Notes under the pieces: generated by a model
Seen by the model: the letters and a program-made list of their open reading frames with translations, nothing else
Told to the model about the DNA's origin: nothing
Databases searched by the model: none
Translations under genes and position numbers: made by a program
Assembly: GCA_015178975.1 (NCBI GenBank)
Contig: WHVD01000123.1
Coordinates: forward strand, 62,001 to 126,000
Reading direction: 5' to 3'
Source: Hysterangium stoloniferum
Taxonomy: Eukaryota > Basidiomycota > Agaricomycetes > Hysterangiales > Hysterangiaceae
Length of the DNA: 64,000 bases
Shown: piece after piece, positions 1 through 10,499 of the stretch
Position numbering within the stretch: the stretch's first letter is position 1
Layout: each line of letters opens with the position of its first letter

Positions 1-471
1 AAGGAGACACCGGCTAGATGTCAGCTTTGACATTCGCAAGGACGTATATTGCCTCACAATCCTTAATCTATCTTGCCATCGTCACATCTCACAGCTACAG
101 CAATGTATGAATAGTATGAGCCTGGGGCGAACAGTTCACTGAGCAAGACAGAGAACACAATATATTCACGTTCGACGGTCAGCCACCTCGTGAAAAATTG
201 TCCTGAACCCCTCTTGGATATTGCCGCGGACGCGTCAACTATAGTCATCTTTCTTGCTTTTCCCAGACCTTTCGGAAGATGCAAGCCCTTTGATATGGCA
301 AGGGCACACGAGGAATACAGTCCTCATTGGGGTGATAAAAAAATGTTTTAACTAGAAATCGTGTGGTGGGATTATGATAGAATTGAATACAGATCGCCAT
401 TATTCAGGCAACAGCTGGCTTGATTTTAATTCTCGGTGCACGACTGTTGACAACCTTGGATGTTTCACTGA
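1..471 (+). pseudogene. decayed family-unit fragment, inverted relative to window end
   Basis: This stretch matches the reverse complement of about 62,780-63,257, so the two ends of the window carry inverted copies of the same unit. In the other copies the gene-like strand of this block is the one that would read + here. No long open frame survives on that strand. A 73-codon frame on the minus strand (63-284) is open, but it lies antisense to the expected direction and I do not call it a gene. Function unknown. Confidence 0.5.
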
Positions 472-760
472 AAAATATGTTAAATTTGATGATGAAACAC
501 ACCTTTTTATAGGGGGAGTCCACCAATTATTGCAACTTTTCATATGAAGATGCTAATTGTGGACCATGAATTTGGAGGTTAATGGGTGTCAGAACCACTA
601 TACACCTCCCAGAGCATCCAACCTATATTGTCAGGAGGTGCTACACTAACTGACACAAGATATTGAGACACAAGTACTTTTATTACAAGCTTATTAAACT
701 CTTGTATATTGTGTATTGCAATAGAGTCAACTCATACTATTTTTAATAAAATAGAGACAA
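472..760 (-). repeat. dispersed repeat X, copy 1 (about 285 bp)
   Basis: This block is absent from the corresponding place in the copy near 62,770, so it looks like an insertion. Its reverse complement matches 1,852-2,140 at roughly 80 percent. Part of it (476-602) also matches 47,726-47,762 joined to 55,865-55,955. It contains a TATA-like CCCCTATAAAAAGG in the reverse orientation. No coding capacity is seen. It could be a MITE or a short non-autonomous element; the exact termini are not clear. Confidence 0.55.
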
Positions 761-1851
761 ATTACCGTGACCCCCTGACTATGGTTGGGATGCCAGGGAG
801 TCCACGAAGGCCACATCCTGCCTCACCCCGTATCTCAGTCATACCGCGGACTGGGGAATGGTCTCACAGCAGCCCGGTTTGACAGGTTCCTGACCTAGAA
901 TTACACTCTGGTAAGACTTGGCAGACTAATTCAACAGAGCATTGATTGAATGAGGTAGGGATAGCTCAGCGTCAATCATTGAATACACTCGAAATACTCA
1001 CGCCTTCGTAGACCCACGAAATTCCGGAGCAAGCGTGGATTATTTTATCCCTGTTCTGGTGGTGTTCACTCTATCGACAGCGGAGAGATCACTCTGCCAA
1101 GCTCCTGACATCTTTGGGTTTTACCTTCATATGGTGCCCCAGTGTCGATTATCTTGACGATCAAATGTTGATACATGTTAGGCAAATTGTATGATAAATG
1201 TCGATACAACATCATCAAAGTTGATGTTTAGTGCTGGTATGGCAGCACTATTATAAAATGATAATCTGATTGCTATTACTTCACTCATTGGCAGGCTTGA
1301 GTATTTCATGGAAACCATCTACCACACGCGTCAGGGGTGTGTAGAAGAGCTCACTGCGATCAGAGGCTACTTGAATTCTCGTTATAACAATGTATCACGC
1401 CACCACACCTCATCCTGCTGACGAAAACCATTGTCGCCAGAATAGCCAGCAACGACATTGAGTTAACCAGGATCCTATTCAGCTATTTGTGGGTTGCATC
1501 CACCAAGATTTATGGTTTCGACATGTTGCTGGAGTTGTATTCAAGATTATCGTGTGAAGCAATTTCAGAGCACATCCAATTACTTCTTATTGTTCATGCA
1601 GCTCTGTGCGGAGTCCGTGACGAAAACTGGATTGATGATACCTTTGAATTTGTAGGGCTCATGTTTTGTGATTAATAACTCAAACTAGATATATATATCT
1701 CACAGGCAATGGTTATTCCCGCACCATTCCTGAACCGAACCGTGACGACTTCATTAGGAATTCTTGAACCAGTCCAAGACTAAGTGCAGCCTCTGCCCCT
1801 GTCTTTGAAGGGAATTTCTACCCTTTTCGGACTGGTACTAGCATACTGAAG
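761..1851 (+). pseudogene. divergent (beta) unit: family 1 tail and family 2 paralogue, + strand
   Basis: 780-960 matches the 3' part of family 1-like sequence seen at 62,563-62,760 (opposite strand) and at 55,990-56,180 (same strand). 1,190-1,850 matches the divergent family 2 paralogue seen at 32,234-33,010, 56,340-57,120 and 61,740-62,560. In the other orientation these blocks encode the segment resembling ITNFDDVVSTFIIQI. Only short open pieces remain here, for example 1,487-1,675. I read it as a decayed host gene copy. Function unknown. Confidence 0.5.
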
Positions 1852-2140
1852 TTTCTATTAAAAATAGTATGAGTTGGCTTATTGTAATACACAATCTATA
1901 AGGGGGTAATAGTCTTGTAATAAAAGTGTTTATTTGTCAATCAATGTGTCAGTTAGTGAATCACCTTCTGACATGATAGGTAGGGTGCTAGTTTAGGTGT
2001 ACACTGGTTCTGGCATGCATTAACCTCAGAAAACGTGGTCCACAATTAGCATCCTCTTATGAAAAAGTGAAGAAATGGATGAACTGCCCCTAGGAAAAGG
2101 GTGGTTTCATCACCAATTCCAACAGTTTCATCGTGAGTCG
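1852..2140 (+). repeat. dispersed repeat X, copy 2
   Basis: Inverted partner of 472-760. It starts inside the divergent family 2 block, after a stretch that continues uninterrupted near 57,050, which supports insertion. The two X copies face each other across about 1.1 kb of family sequence. Confidence 0.55.
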
Positions 2141-2950
2141 CAATAATGGATTTATATTGTCATTGTCACATTGCAGAGCCATGTCCACACATCAAGAGTA
2201 TGAGCCTGGGGCGAAACATTCCACTCGGCAAGACAGGTAATGATAAAGCTAGGTGTAAGCAAGTATTGCCTGACATAGGATTATGTGTGCACTTTATTAA
2301 TAGAAATTCTGATGGACACACCACAATCGAAGATATTTCAAGTTGACTGTTATGTACCTCAATAAAATCTACCCTGAGAACTCTGGTCTTACCTTACTCT
2401 TTGTCTTGTTCAGACAATCTAGAAAATTTAAGGTGTTTGATGTGGCAAAGGTGCATGAAGAAACCACGCTACTTGGCATTAACTTGACTAGACCATCATT
2501 GACCCGGTATGTGTGCAGTTTATTAATACAAATTCTGATGGACATGCCACAATTGAAGATATTCCAAGTTCGACCGTGACATACCTCAATAAAATCTACC
2601 CTGAGAACTCTGGTCTTACTTGATTCTTTGCTTGTTCAGACAATCTACAAAATTCAAGCCGTTTGATGTGGCAAAGGTGCATGAAGAAGCCATGCTGCTT
2701 GCCATTAACTTGGCTAGACCATCACTGACCCAGTTTCTTCTCATTGAAAGTTTTTATAAAATTAAACAAGAAGTGCGAAATCTCACCGGATAAAGTCTGG
2801 GGTTGATAGTGCCAACTTGAATACAGCACCCAGTGAGCATCGCTCTGGAGTGCATTTATATTATGCTTGGCAATGCCACTTTTGGAATGTCAGAAAAGCT
2901 GCATTTCAACTTTGATGCTCAATGATATTATACTATGCACTGCTGCGGTG
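2141..2950 (+). pseudogene. family 5-like block, + strand, decayed
   Basis: The + strand has two overlapping open stretches (2,146-2,346 and 2,343-2,579) whose translations match the minus-strand block at 31,664-32,009. Shared segments include KSMSLGRNIPLGKT and a stretch like LPDIGLCVHFIN.NSDGH. 2,750-2,950 matches the reverse complement of 31,480-31,650. Family 5 lies upstream of family 1 in the better units at 30,238-30,820 and 37,469-38,053. No full gene model could be built and the product is unrecognised. Confidence 0.45.
2280..2742 (+). repeat. two-unit tandem duplication (about 231 bp)
   Basis: 2,280-2,510 and 2,509-2,742 are imperfect tandem copies within the family 5-like block. 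Both contain the phrase ACCTCAATAAAATCTACC and end in a similar LTRPSLT / LARPSLT-coding stretch. It is a local duplication that is not seen in the copy near 31,700. Confidence 0.7.
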
Positions 2951-3123
2951 TTTGGAGCACTGCAAAATCCTTCCCAAGGAGATGAACTTTAATAAATGAA
3001 TTTTATTGTGCACTAAATCTTACTTAAAAGAGACATTTTGGGTCACACAAGAGTGGAACTAAAGGTGACTATTAGGTTGAATTTAGTTTGTAAGTAAATA
3101 TCACATCTAGTATTAATATTGAG
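2951..3123. other. AT-rich stretch with nothing recognised
   Basis: I see no open frame, repeat match or site here. It ends exactly where the left inverted arm begins. Confidence 0.5.
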
Positions 3124-3340
3124 CATGTCAAAATATACCCAAAAAATGACCTTTTATCAGCATTTTATGGCAGCATAAATGAGTCATTTTGAGACAACAT
3201 TAAAGAGAAATAATAGTTGAAAATTAGATAGACTTTTGCAAGTTAATAAAGATAACATTTTGTACTTGTTTTATGGAGTATTTAAATCCTATTCCTAAAT
3301 GTGTCCTTTAATGAAGTGTTAAAAAATAAATTTAATAATC

Positions 3341-3853
3341 AGATTTTAGAATACATCAAAATGAGCTATTTAGTACATGGATTTAAAACAGTACAAGATG
3401 TTTCCCAAATTTAGAATTTTGTGCAATCCAAAATTCATCGGGCTCTGTGCATGTCACTTTGGAAATGATCTTCGCATGAACTCACACAATAAAAGTTGCT
3501 TGTTACCAATTAGGTGGCAAGATGTGAGCGTGAATATAACAAAAAAATTACTGGCAGGTGACACTGTTTGTTAATTGTACCGATGTATCAAATATGCAGT
3601 GTGACGATTCACCGCAACATACCAATTGTACCAGATTTTAGAATACATCAAAATGAGTTATTTAGTACATGGATTTAAAATAGTACAAGATGTTTCCCAA
3701 ATTTAGAATTCTGTGCAATCCAAAATTCATCACACTCTGTGCGTGTCACTTTGGAGATGATCTTCGCACGAACTCACACAATAAAAGTTGCTTGTTACCA
3801 ATTGGGTGGCAAGATGTGAGTGTGAATATAACAAAAAAATTACTGGCAGGTAC
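3341..3853. repeat. internal direct duplication in left arm
   Basis: 3,341-3,561 and 3,632-3,853 are direct copies of about 221 bp, roughly 95 percent alike, separated by about 70 bp. The same pair is present in inverted form in the right arm (18,950-19,462). Each copy has a 65-codon open stretch, which is probably chance. Confidence 0.8.
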
Positions 3854-3895
3854 CAATTGTGACAAATCGTCATACCATGATATGTAATCAATATT

Positions 3896-4034
3896 TGTGT
3901 GTCATGGGGTGATGAATTGTGTGTCACAGGGTGATGAATTGTGTGTCACAGGGTGATGAATTGTGTCACAGGGTGATGAATTGTGTGTCACAGGGTGATG
4001 AATTGCGTGTCACAGGGTGACGAATTGCATGTCT
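3896..4034. repeat. 22-bp tandem array
   Basis: About six head-to-tail units of roughly GTGTCACAGGGTGATGAATT, one of them shorter. A mirror copy sits at 18,769-18,907 in the right arm. It has no spacers, so it is a minisatellite and not a CRISPR. Confidence 0.85.
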
Positions 4035-4553
4035 CCCAAGGAATAATCCTTCGGGGTGCAGTGACGATTTCAAAAGTGTCTTTTTTCTAAAGCCTTTGTC
4101 GAATGAATTTGTATTCCATGCCTCCAGGTACAAATGTCCCCAATCCTTATGTGTTCCTAGCGCCGGGTACCTCATTTCCCCCATAAGAACACGTAGCCAG
4201 TTAATTTCCGTGATTGCCACTTACCCATACGCAGGCCAGTCGGGAAGGAGGGTGTGAGGTATCAGCTTTATCTCATAATTTTCTCTTAATTTTCTTTGAA
4301 TTTATTAATATTTTCTCGAATTTATTGTATTTTTTATTATATGTTTATTGTGAAAAATAGGCCTTATTCCTTTTAACTTCGCATAAATAATAGCATATAT
4401 GAACTCATATTATGCTATTATATCTTAGTTAATTTATTATAATTTTTAACTAATTATTTATATTTTATTTACTTTAGTTATTACCTTTCGGCACTTGCTG
4501 CAGCCCAGTTTGCGCATTTTTGAAGTCATGTGACTTATTAGATAAGCCTCCGG

Positions 4554-5530
4554 TGTTGGGATGTCACAAAGGTCACGAGTGTGACTACCCGAGTCACACA
4601 AGTCACGAATGTGACTACCCGAGTCACACAAGTCACGAACGTGACTACCCGAGTCATTATTAGGTTCCGCCGACTCATCGTTTGCTTCCGTCCCCGGGAC
4701 CGCGGCCTTGAACCTTCATGTTCAAGCCAAAGCTTAGAACCCTTGTCTCAGAGAGGGGAATCACATGTTAAACAAAGGGTAAATAATGAGTAGAATATGA
4801 GGTCATTATGATCTCACTAATGACCTCATAAACTAAATAGTTAGCTAATCATTGAGTTATCAAAATGTATATAAGGAGGGCTAAGTTTCCAATAAAATCA
4901 TCTTATCACACACATATTTGCAGCACAGCACCAGCTTATCTAATCATCCTAAGGACAATAATAGCCTTAGTCTGATACACTCACTGCAAGCACCTACACT
5001 TGCAGCATCTTGAATCTTTGTCAGCAACTCTTGGACTTAGCTAATCATCTAAGTTCCCCTGCCTCACAGCTACCCTTTAGGCTTATTAATTAGATAATAA
5101 ACCTAATAAGTATCTAAGTATCTTTACTGAAATCCCTGCCAATACTAGATTACTCAAGGCCCAGCCCTAAGTTTATTGAATTAATCAAGTACAAGCACTC
5201 AGATAATCCAATACAATTTATTTTCTCTATTAATAAATTATTTAACACCTTGTTAAATAACTATTAATAGTTACAAATAAGCATACAAAAATACGAAGCT
5301 CTTATATCAAGTCTCTGCCAAGTTACTGCGCATATATTCAGCTTCCAGCCCCTATTCTCAAGGAATAGTTCTTGTATTTGCTAAAAGAGTCATACACAGT
5401 TCTATTGAACCTTTCAATAATCAAAATAAGCATTGATTTGAGTTGTTTAAGCTTCATAGCGCAGCTCATTAATCTATCAGTATTTAAATTACTGGACCTT
5501 TGCTTGTTTTATTGTTGAAGCTCTGTGACA
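4554..5530 (+). repeat. LTR-like block in left arm (977 bp)
   Basis: It begins TGTTGGGATGTCACA and ends CTCTGTGACA, giving the TG..CA ends expected of an LTR. A TATA box (TATATAAGG, 4,868-4,876) reads on the + strand toward the Gypsy core, which suits a 5' LTR. Three 30-bp GTCAC-rich repeats (about 4,571-4,660) lie upstream of the TATA box and look like promoter elements. The other copy (17,273-18,249) is inverted, which is not the normal LTR arrangement. I infer that it is an LTR; neither a primer-binding site nor a target duplication was found. Confidence 0.6.
4868..4876 (+). promoter_or_regulatory. TATA box in LTR-like block
   Basis: TATATAAGG, followed within about 30 bp by an AATAAAATC stretch and a CACACACA run. 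It is oriented toward the Gypsy core. The mirror copy in the right arm (17,927-17,935) points on the minus strand, also toward the core. Confidence 0.5.
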
Positions 5531-6945
5531 CTATAGCATCTATTGAGCTATCTAAGAGAATCCCCTGAATACATTACAGAGGGGAGACCCTCTTTTCCTG
5601 ATGATGTGCGTGTGGTAGAAGAAGGGGTTGCCGCAAGGTTGGCCCCAGTTGCGTCAGTGTGCATCCCACAGTAAAAACGTCTGAAGGGTAGTTGATTGAC
5701 ACGCGCAACCAACCTGCCTGTGAGAGCTGTGTCCCGAGAGGAAAGGGGAGAAGGCGGTTGTGGTGGGGGACTGCAAACAGGGTCAGCCAGAGTGGGGTCA
5801 ATGAGGGGCACATCATCCTGGACTTCAGCCCTCCACTTCCCTTTCGCTTTTTTGCTTAAGGGGGGAGGCTCCTTGGAGACTTCCATGGCTGGGGGAGGTT
5901 CCTTGAAGACCTCCATGACTGAGGGAGGCTCCTCGAGGACTTCCTGGGTTGGGTGATCAACATCCATCAATGTAATGTCAGGTTGATGAATGGGGCTCCC
6001 AAGGGAAATGCAAAGTGAGTAGGGAGAGGTGGGCAGGGGACTCCAAACTGGTAGGAGAATGTGGGGTGTGTCCAACACCATAGAGAACAATGGCATCGGG
6101 GTAGTGTGAGGGATGACAAGGGGGTCAGGTGATGGGTGAGACGGTGGAGTAGTCCATGGTGCAGGGCGGGGGGGGACAGGTGAGGGAGGTGGTATGAGGG
6201 AAGGTCCTGCGGAGGGGAGAGGTAATGGTATAGGGGTGAGGGGATGTGGGTAGCTCAAGACTTCCCAGCAGCTCTGAAAAGGGTGTGAAGCACTGCAGTG
6301 GGGGTGCAGAAGAGACAAATGGGGGTGGAGAGAGGTGGGTGGAGCTGGACGGCATTGCAGGGTTGGCTGGAGGATACCCCCTCCAAACCCTGACGGAAGT
6401 CAGTAAGTTTTGTCACTGGTTAGGGTCACTCGTAAAGAAGTGAACATTGTCAGGAAGTAGAAAACCTTTGTGGCAGTCAGCACCAAGGTACTTGTCGTCA
6501 TAGGCTGGGTAGCATGGTGGGTTGTCCTCCAAGTTGGATGAGAAATCGATGGGCCCCATCTGGTAGGTTCGTTCCTGGGGTCCATGTTGGGAGGGAGGTC
6601 TGGGAGGTAGTTCAACTCTGTCCCCATGTTGTAATGCAATGCTTTGCAGTTTGATCCTCCTTACTCTGTCCCAGTTGTAAAAGGTGATGCCATCCTTTCC
6701 CTTATCTCAATCCACATGGACTATATCTGCGCTACTCTGTTTATTTGACTCTCTTGTTATTTCCTTAAACACTCAAGCAGTCATTCAGAATCGCACTTCA
6801 AGGTCGATTCTCTTTCATTCATCTTAGCTTTCTATTCTACTTAAGATAGCTAATCCTTTCAACCATATTGAACTAGATGGTCAATATGTGTTTGGTCTGT
6901 ATTGAACTTAGATAGTCAATACATTGTCATGTCGTATCTAAATGG

Positions 6946-9530
6946 TTGATATTCTTCATATATAGAATGGTTAGAACTTCCACCACTCTTCACAGTGGTG
7001 ATCTGGGCCAGACTGCTCTTTCCCTACGAAGAAAATATCTATTAAAAGTAACTAATTCCTTTACAAACAATGACTATGGGCAAAGAACAGGCCGCAAAAC
7101 CTACAGCAGGATCAAGCAGTTCCTCCCTGCGATGAAGGCCTGCTAGTCTCAAACTGCCTGGAAACATCACAATGAGAAAGCCATCGCTAACTTCCCAAGA
7201 ACAAACCTTGGTCAGAGGCTCTCCCCGAACTGAGGATGAACCTGCAATGGTCAACCAATTAGGACCATCTACATGCCAGGAACCATCAGCAGCACCTGGG
7301 AAAGACCCTTCACCGCCCGCAATAATGACGTGACTCTGAATTTCCCACCACATCAAGTAATGCTTCAATGTGCGTACCATGGATTATTGGTTTACGACGA
7401 ACCTATGGATGACAAATGGGACATGTACTATGCCTCTCAGATTTTGGAGGAGGAAGTTATGGTGATTACACAGGACTATCAGACCAGATACCCCACCATG
7501 CCTCCCTCAATCGCGACCTGGTTAGGTAGATACCATGGGATCTTATCAGCTCAAACCCTTTTCACGTGATCAAGGACTCTGGGAGAGGTCACCCAACTGA
7601 TCCCGAGTGGCCGGAGGAGCTCACAATCCCAATGGAGAAAGGAAGAATGGCAATAAAAAGGGAATTATTTATCCAACTCGTGGACTTACTTAAAGTACAT
7701 GACAATACATTGCAGATTTTGCACATATTGATCAGACGTCTCCACTCTGTCCCCAAAGTCAACTATCAATACATATATGTACATTCGGATTTTAGAACGT
7801 TCCCTCTATGAAAGATCACCTGAGATATCCTTTGCCTATTTCAGCCTACAGTCTAGGCTGTTACACGTCCAGCAAAAATGTGATAAGATGATGATGGAGC
7901 TATTGAACAAATTTGATGTGACAATGCAAATACCCCCTTCTCCGGTTTTGACAACAGACTCATTTATACGAGATCTCAAGGGTTCCCCCGATACTTGTTT
8001 TCTACATTCAGTCAATTGCCCACTGATCCTAGAAGGCTTTCCAATGGATATGAGAATCAAATTAATGGAACATCTACAGGAAAAGAATATACCCATTAAA
8101 CTTTCCCTTCATCAGCCACAACCACTTCACCTCCTTAGCATGACTGAATTGGAAATGGAAGCCTTGAAGGAATGATGAGTGACTCCTAATGAAGAGACTC
8201 CATGTGCCAGAGTAACCTTTGACACTCCCTCTATGACCACAAATCCTTTTGACAACTCCCACCCACCAACATCTAGACAGACCAGCCACCAATAAAGTCA
8301 ACCATTCTTCTCAAACACATTCATTGAAGGAATAGCAGGTCAAGTATTCAGTCAAGGATCACAAGACCCAGACAAAACTCACTGGCCCCTGCCTATCACA
8401 TCTAATCCTTTCATTCCACCTGGAGGAGAGCCCAGCAACTTGTCTGGGAGTTCGGATAGCTCCTATAGTAACGGGCACCAGGGATGTGGGGGGCAAACCC
8501 CCAAAACTCCTAGACCCTCAGACCCATCTGGCTCCCAAAGTGGCAACTTACATAAGAAGAAAGTGCTCACCATCAACATGAATGACATCAAGATCAAATG
8601 GTCCAACCTTCCTGAATACAATGGAAGTCATTCCAAAGCCTTGGAGTACATCCTTGACATCATGAGCCTTTCAGAGATCTCAGACTTGATGAGTGCCCTG
8701 TTGGGTGTCACTCTGCCCAGATGACTCACAGGTAACACAAATATTTGGTGGAGCACCCTAGACTGTGAGCATCGCACTGAATTCAGTCAATCTCACAGAT
8801 CTTTTCTTTGGGGAATCGTTGAGGGTTTACTAGGGACCAGGTGGCATGAATCTCTTGTGATCAAATGGGAAGAGATGAGGTTTCATCAAGCTCATCATGA
8901 TTGTGAAACTCTGATGCAGTACATACAATGCCAAATCAAGTTGTATTGCTTTCTTTATGGTTTTCACCAGGATCGGAGGGAGGAAATGCACTGTTTGATT
9001 TTGACCTTACCCATGGAATGGCTTTATTTATTGCAAGGACAACCCATTGACAACATAATGGGGCTAAAAACTTATGCCAATAACTTACAGAAGCTCTCAT
9101 TAACACCTGGAATCAGACCCACCGACAGCATTACCAGTTTCAGAAGCCCAGAGTCATGATCACTGAGCAGGAAGAGTTGGACCCCTGGCATGAGGAAGAA
9201 CACTCTAGGGGAATCAACTCCACCAACTGTGGTCACGTCTTTCTCAGCAAAACTGAAGATAAAACTGTCCCTAGGAGATCTAACATGAAACAAGGTAAGA
9301 AACAAGGCAAGTTCTTTTTCAAACGAAGTGACAAGAAAATCATTGCTAAACCCCCGAAGGAGTGCTGGATTTGTGGGAGTTTGGAGCATTTCAAGATCGA
9401 CTGCTGTCATGCAGGTAGGATGTCGCATTATGTCTCTAATAACAAATGCTCCACACAGAACCCAACTGAGGAGGTGGAGGATCAGAGGGCTTATGAAATG
9501 GTTTATGGATTTATGGATTAAGCATACAGG
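6946..9530 (+). mobile_element. Gypsy-1 gag region (fossil)
   Basis: Several open stretches of gag-like composition lead to a CX2CX4HX4C zinc knuckle (CWICGSLEHFKIDC, about 9,363-9,404) preceded by a Lys-rich stretch. This is the nucleocapsid motif of LTR retrotransposons. The region is broken. It is immediately followed by an AT-rich insert. Confidence 0.75.
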
Positions 9531-9664
9531 GACAAGTACATAACGTTGATGAGGAATCAATTTTCATTTCTGTCTACCTTCTTCAATCAGAGGATGACAT
9601 CATTTTAGATGCGAGTTCACCTTCAAATGAGAATGAAGCATCACAAGTTTATGTCTCCATAGGA

Positions 9665-10325
9665 GGCTGTCTGTAATCATTATAATACCAGATGTTTACT
9701 AATAAAAGTAATATTGCTACAAAACTCCATCTTTAAATAGTGGTATATTTTCTAAGAGTATTATATTGTTAACCATCAACCATAAGAAACAATTCTTCAT
9801 ATTACATTCTAAACAATTTAGAGTCAATTAATAGAACCTGTTGTATATAGTTTTCCAATTTATGTAAATACTTGCTAATACTTTTGTTGTTAATTTGTTT
9901 TTTAAAAACTAAACTGTAGTTATTTCCTAGTAAAATATATGAGATGTCATTGGAAATTTTTCATCCTATGGCCTTCTTTATTAAGTAAAATCACCTATAT
10001 ATTTTGTGTATGTTGAATCAAGTAGAAATCTGTTCAGATTGACAGATCTATTCTGAGGTAATACATATGTATTTAGAGGTGCCAATAATATACATATGCA
10101 TGGAATGGACTATCTAAAGGTATCTATTTTTTAAAAGTATTAGTGTTTCAAACTACTAATTTTTTTTATTGTCTACTCATGTCCAGAAAGATTCTTTAGT
10201 TTGTAATGTATGAGAGAGTTTAAAACTTTTTGAAAGTTTTAAAAACCAAATTATGTTGGAATCACATCCCAGATGTTTAAATGACCTTTAGAGTATATTA
10301 GAATTTGGTATACTTAATAGTTTTC
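9665..10325. repeat. AT-rich insert in Gypsy-1
   Basis: About 660 bp, markedly more AT-rich than the coding sequence on either side, with no open frame. A short direct repeat (CCAGATGTTTA) lies near both ends (about 9,690 and 10,271). It may be a small non-autonomous element. I could not assign it to a family. Confidence 0.5.
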
Positions 10326-10499
10326 AGATATCCTCCATATCAGACTGCAATTTCCTCGAGAAAGGAGACTGGCTGGACACTCATCATCAGAACCAGAAAG
10401 GTCTGACTGAGATGGAAGCCTTATTGCAATCTGAACCTCCTACCATTGAGGAAATCATTGACAAGGAAGTATCTGTTAACTGATCTAAAGAAATAAGTC

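Larger units (their letters stand above)
3124..6703. repeat. left arm of 3,580-bp inverted repeat
   Basis: This arm is the reverse complement of 16,100-19,679. Paired coordinates always sum to 22,803, so there is no net insertion or deletion between the arms over 3.58 kb. I saw only a handful of mismatches, mostly near the outer end. The arm holds an internal 221-bp direct duplication, a 22-bp tandem array, an LTR-like block and the antisense copy of a proline-rich open frame. Homology stops abruptly at both ends. Confidence 0.93.

Noticed and set aside
63-284. 73-codon minus-strand frame at the window start as a gene
   Set aside because: The block's gene-like strand in other copies is the opposite one, and the frame is short.
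3896-4034. 22-bp repeats as a CRISPR-like array
   Set aside because: Units are head to tail without spacers, and the sequence is eukaryotic in character.
5548-6318. 256-codon minus-strand frame as a separate host gene
   Set aside because: It is the mirror copy of 16,485-17,255 within the inverted arm and belongs to the Gypsy-1 third reading region.
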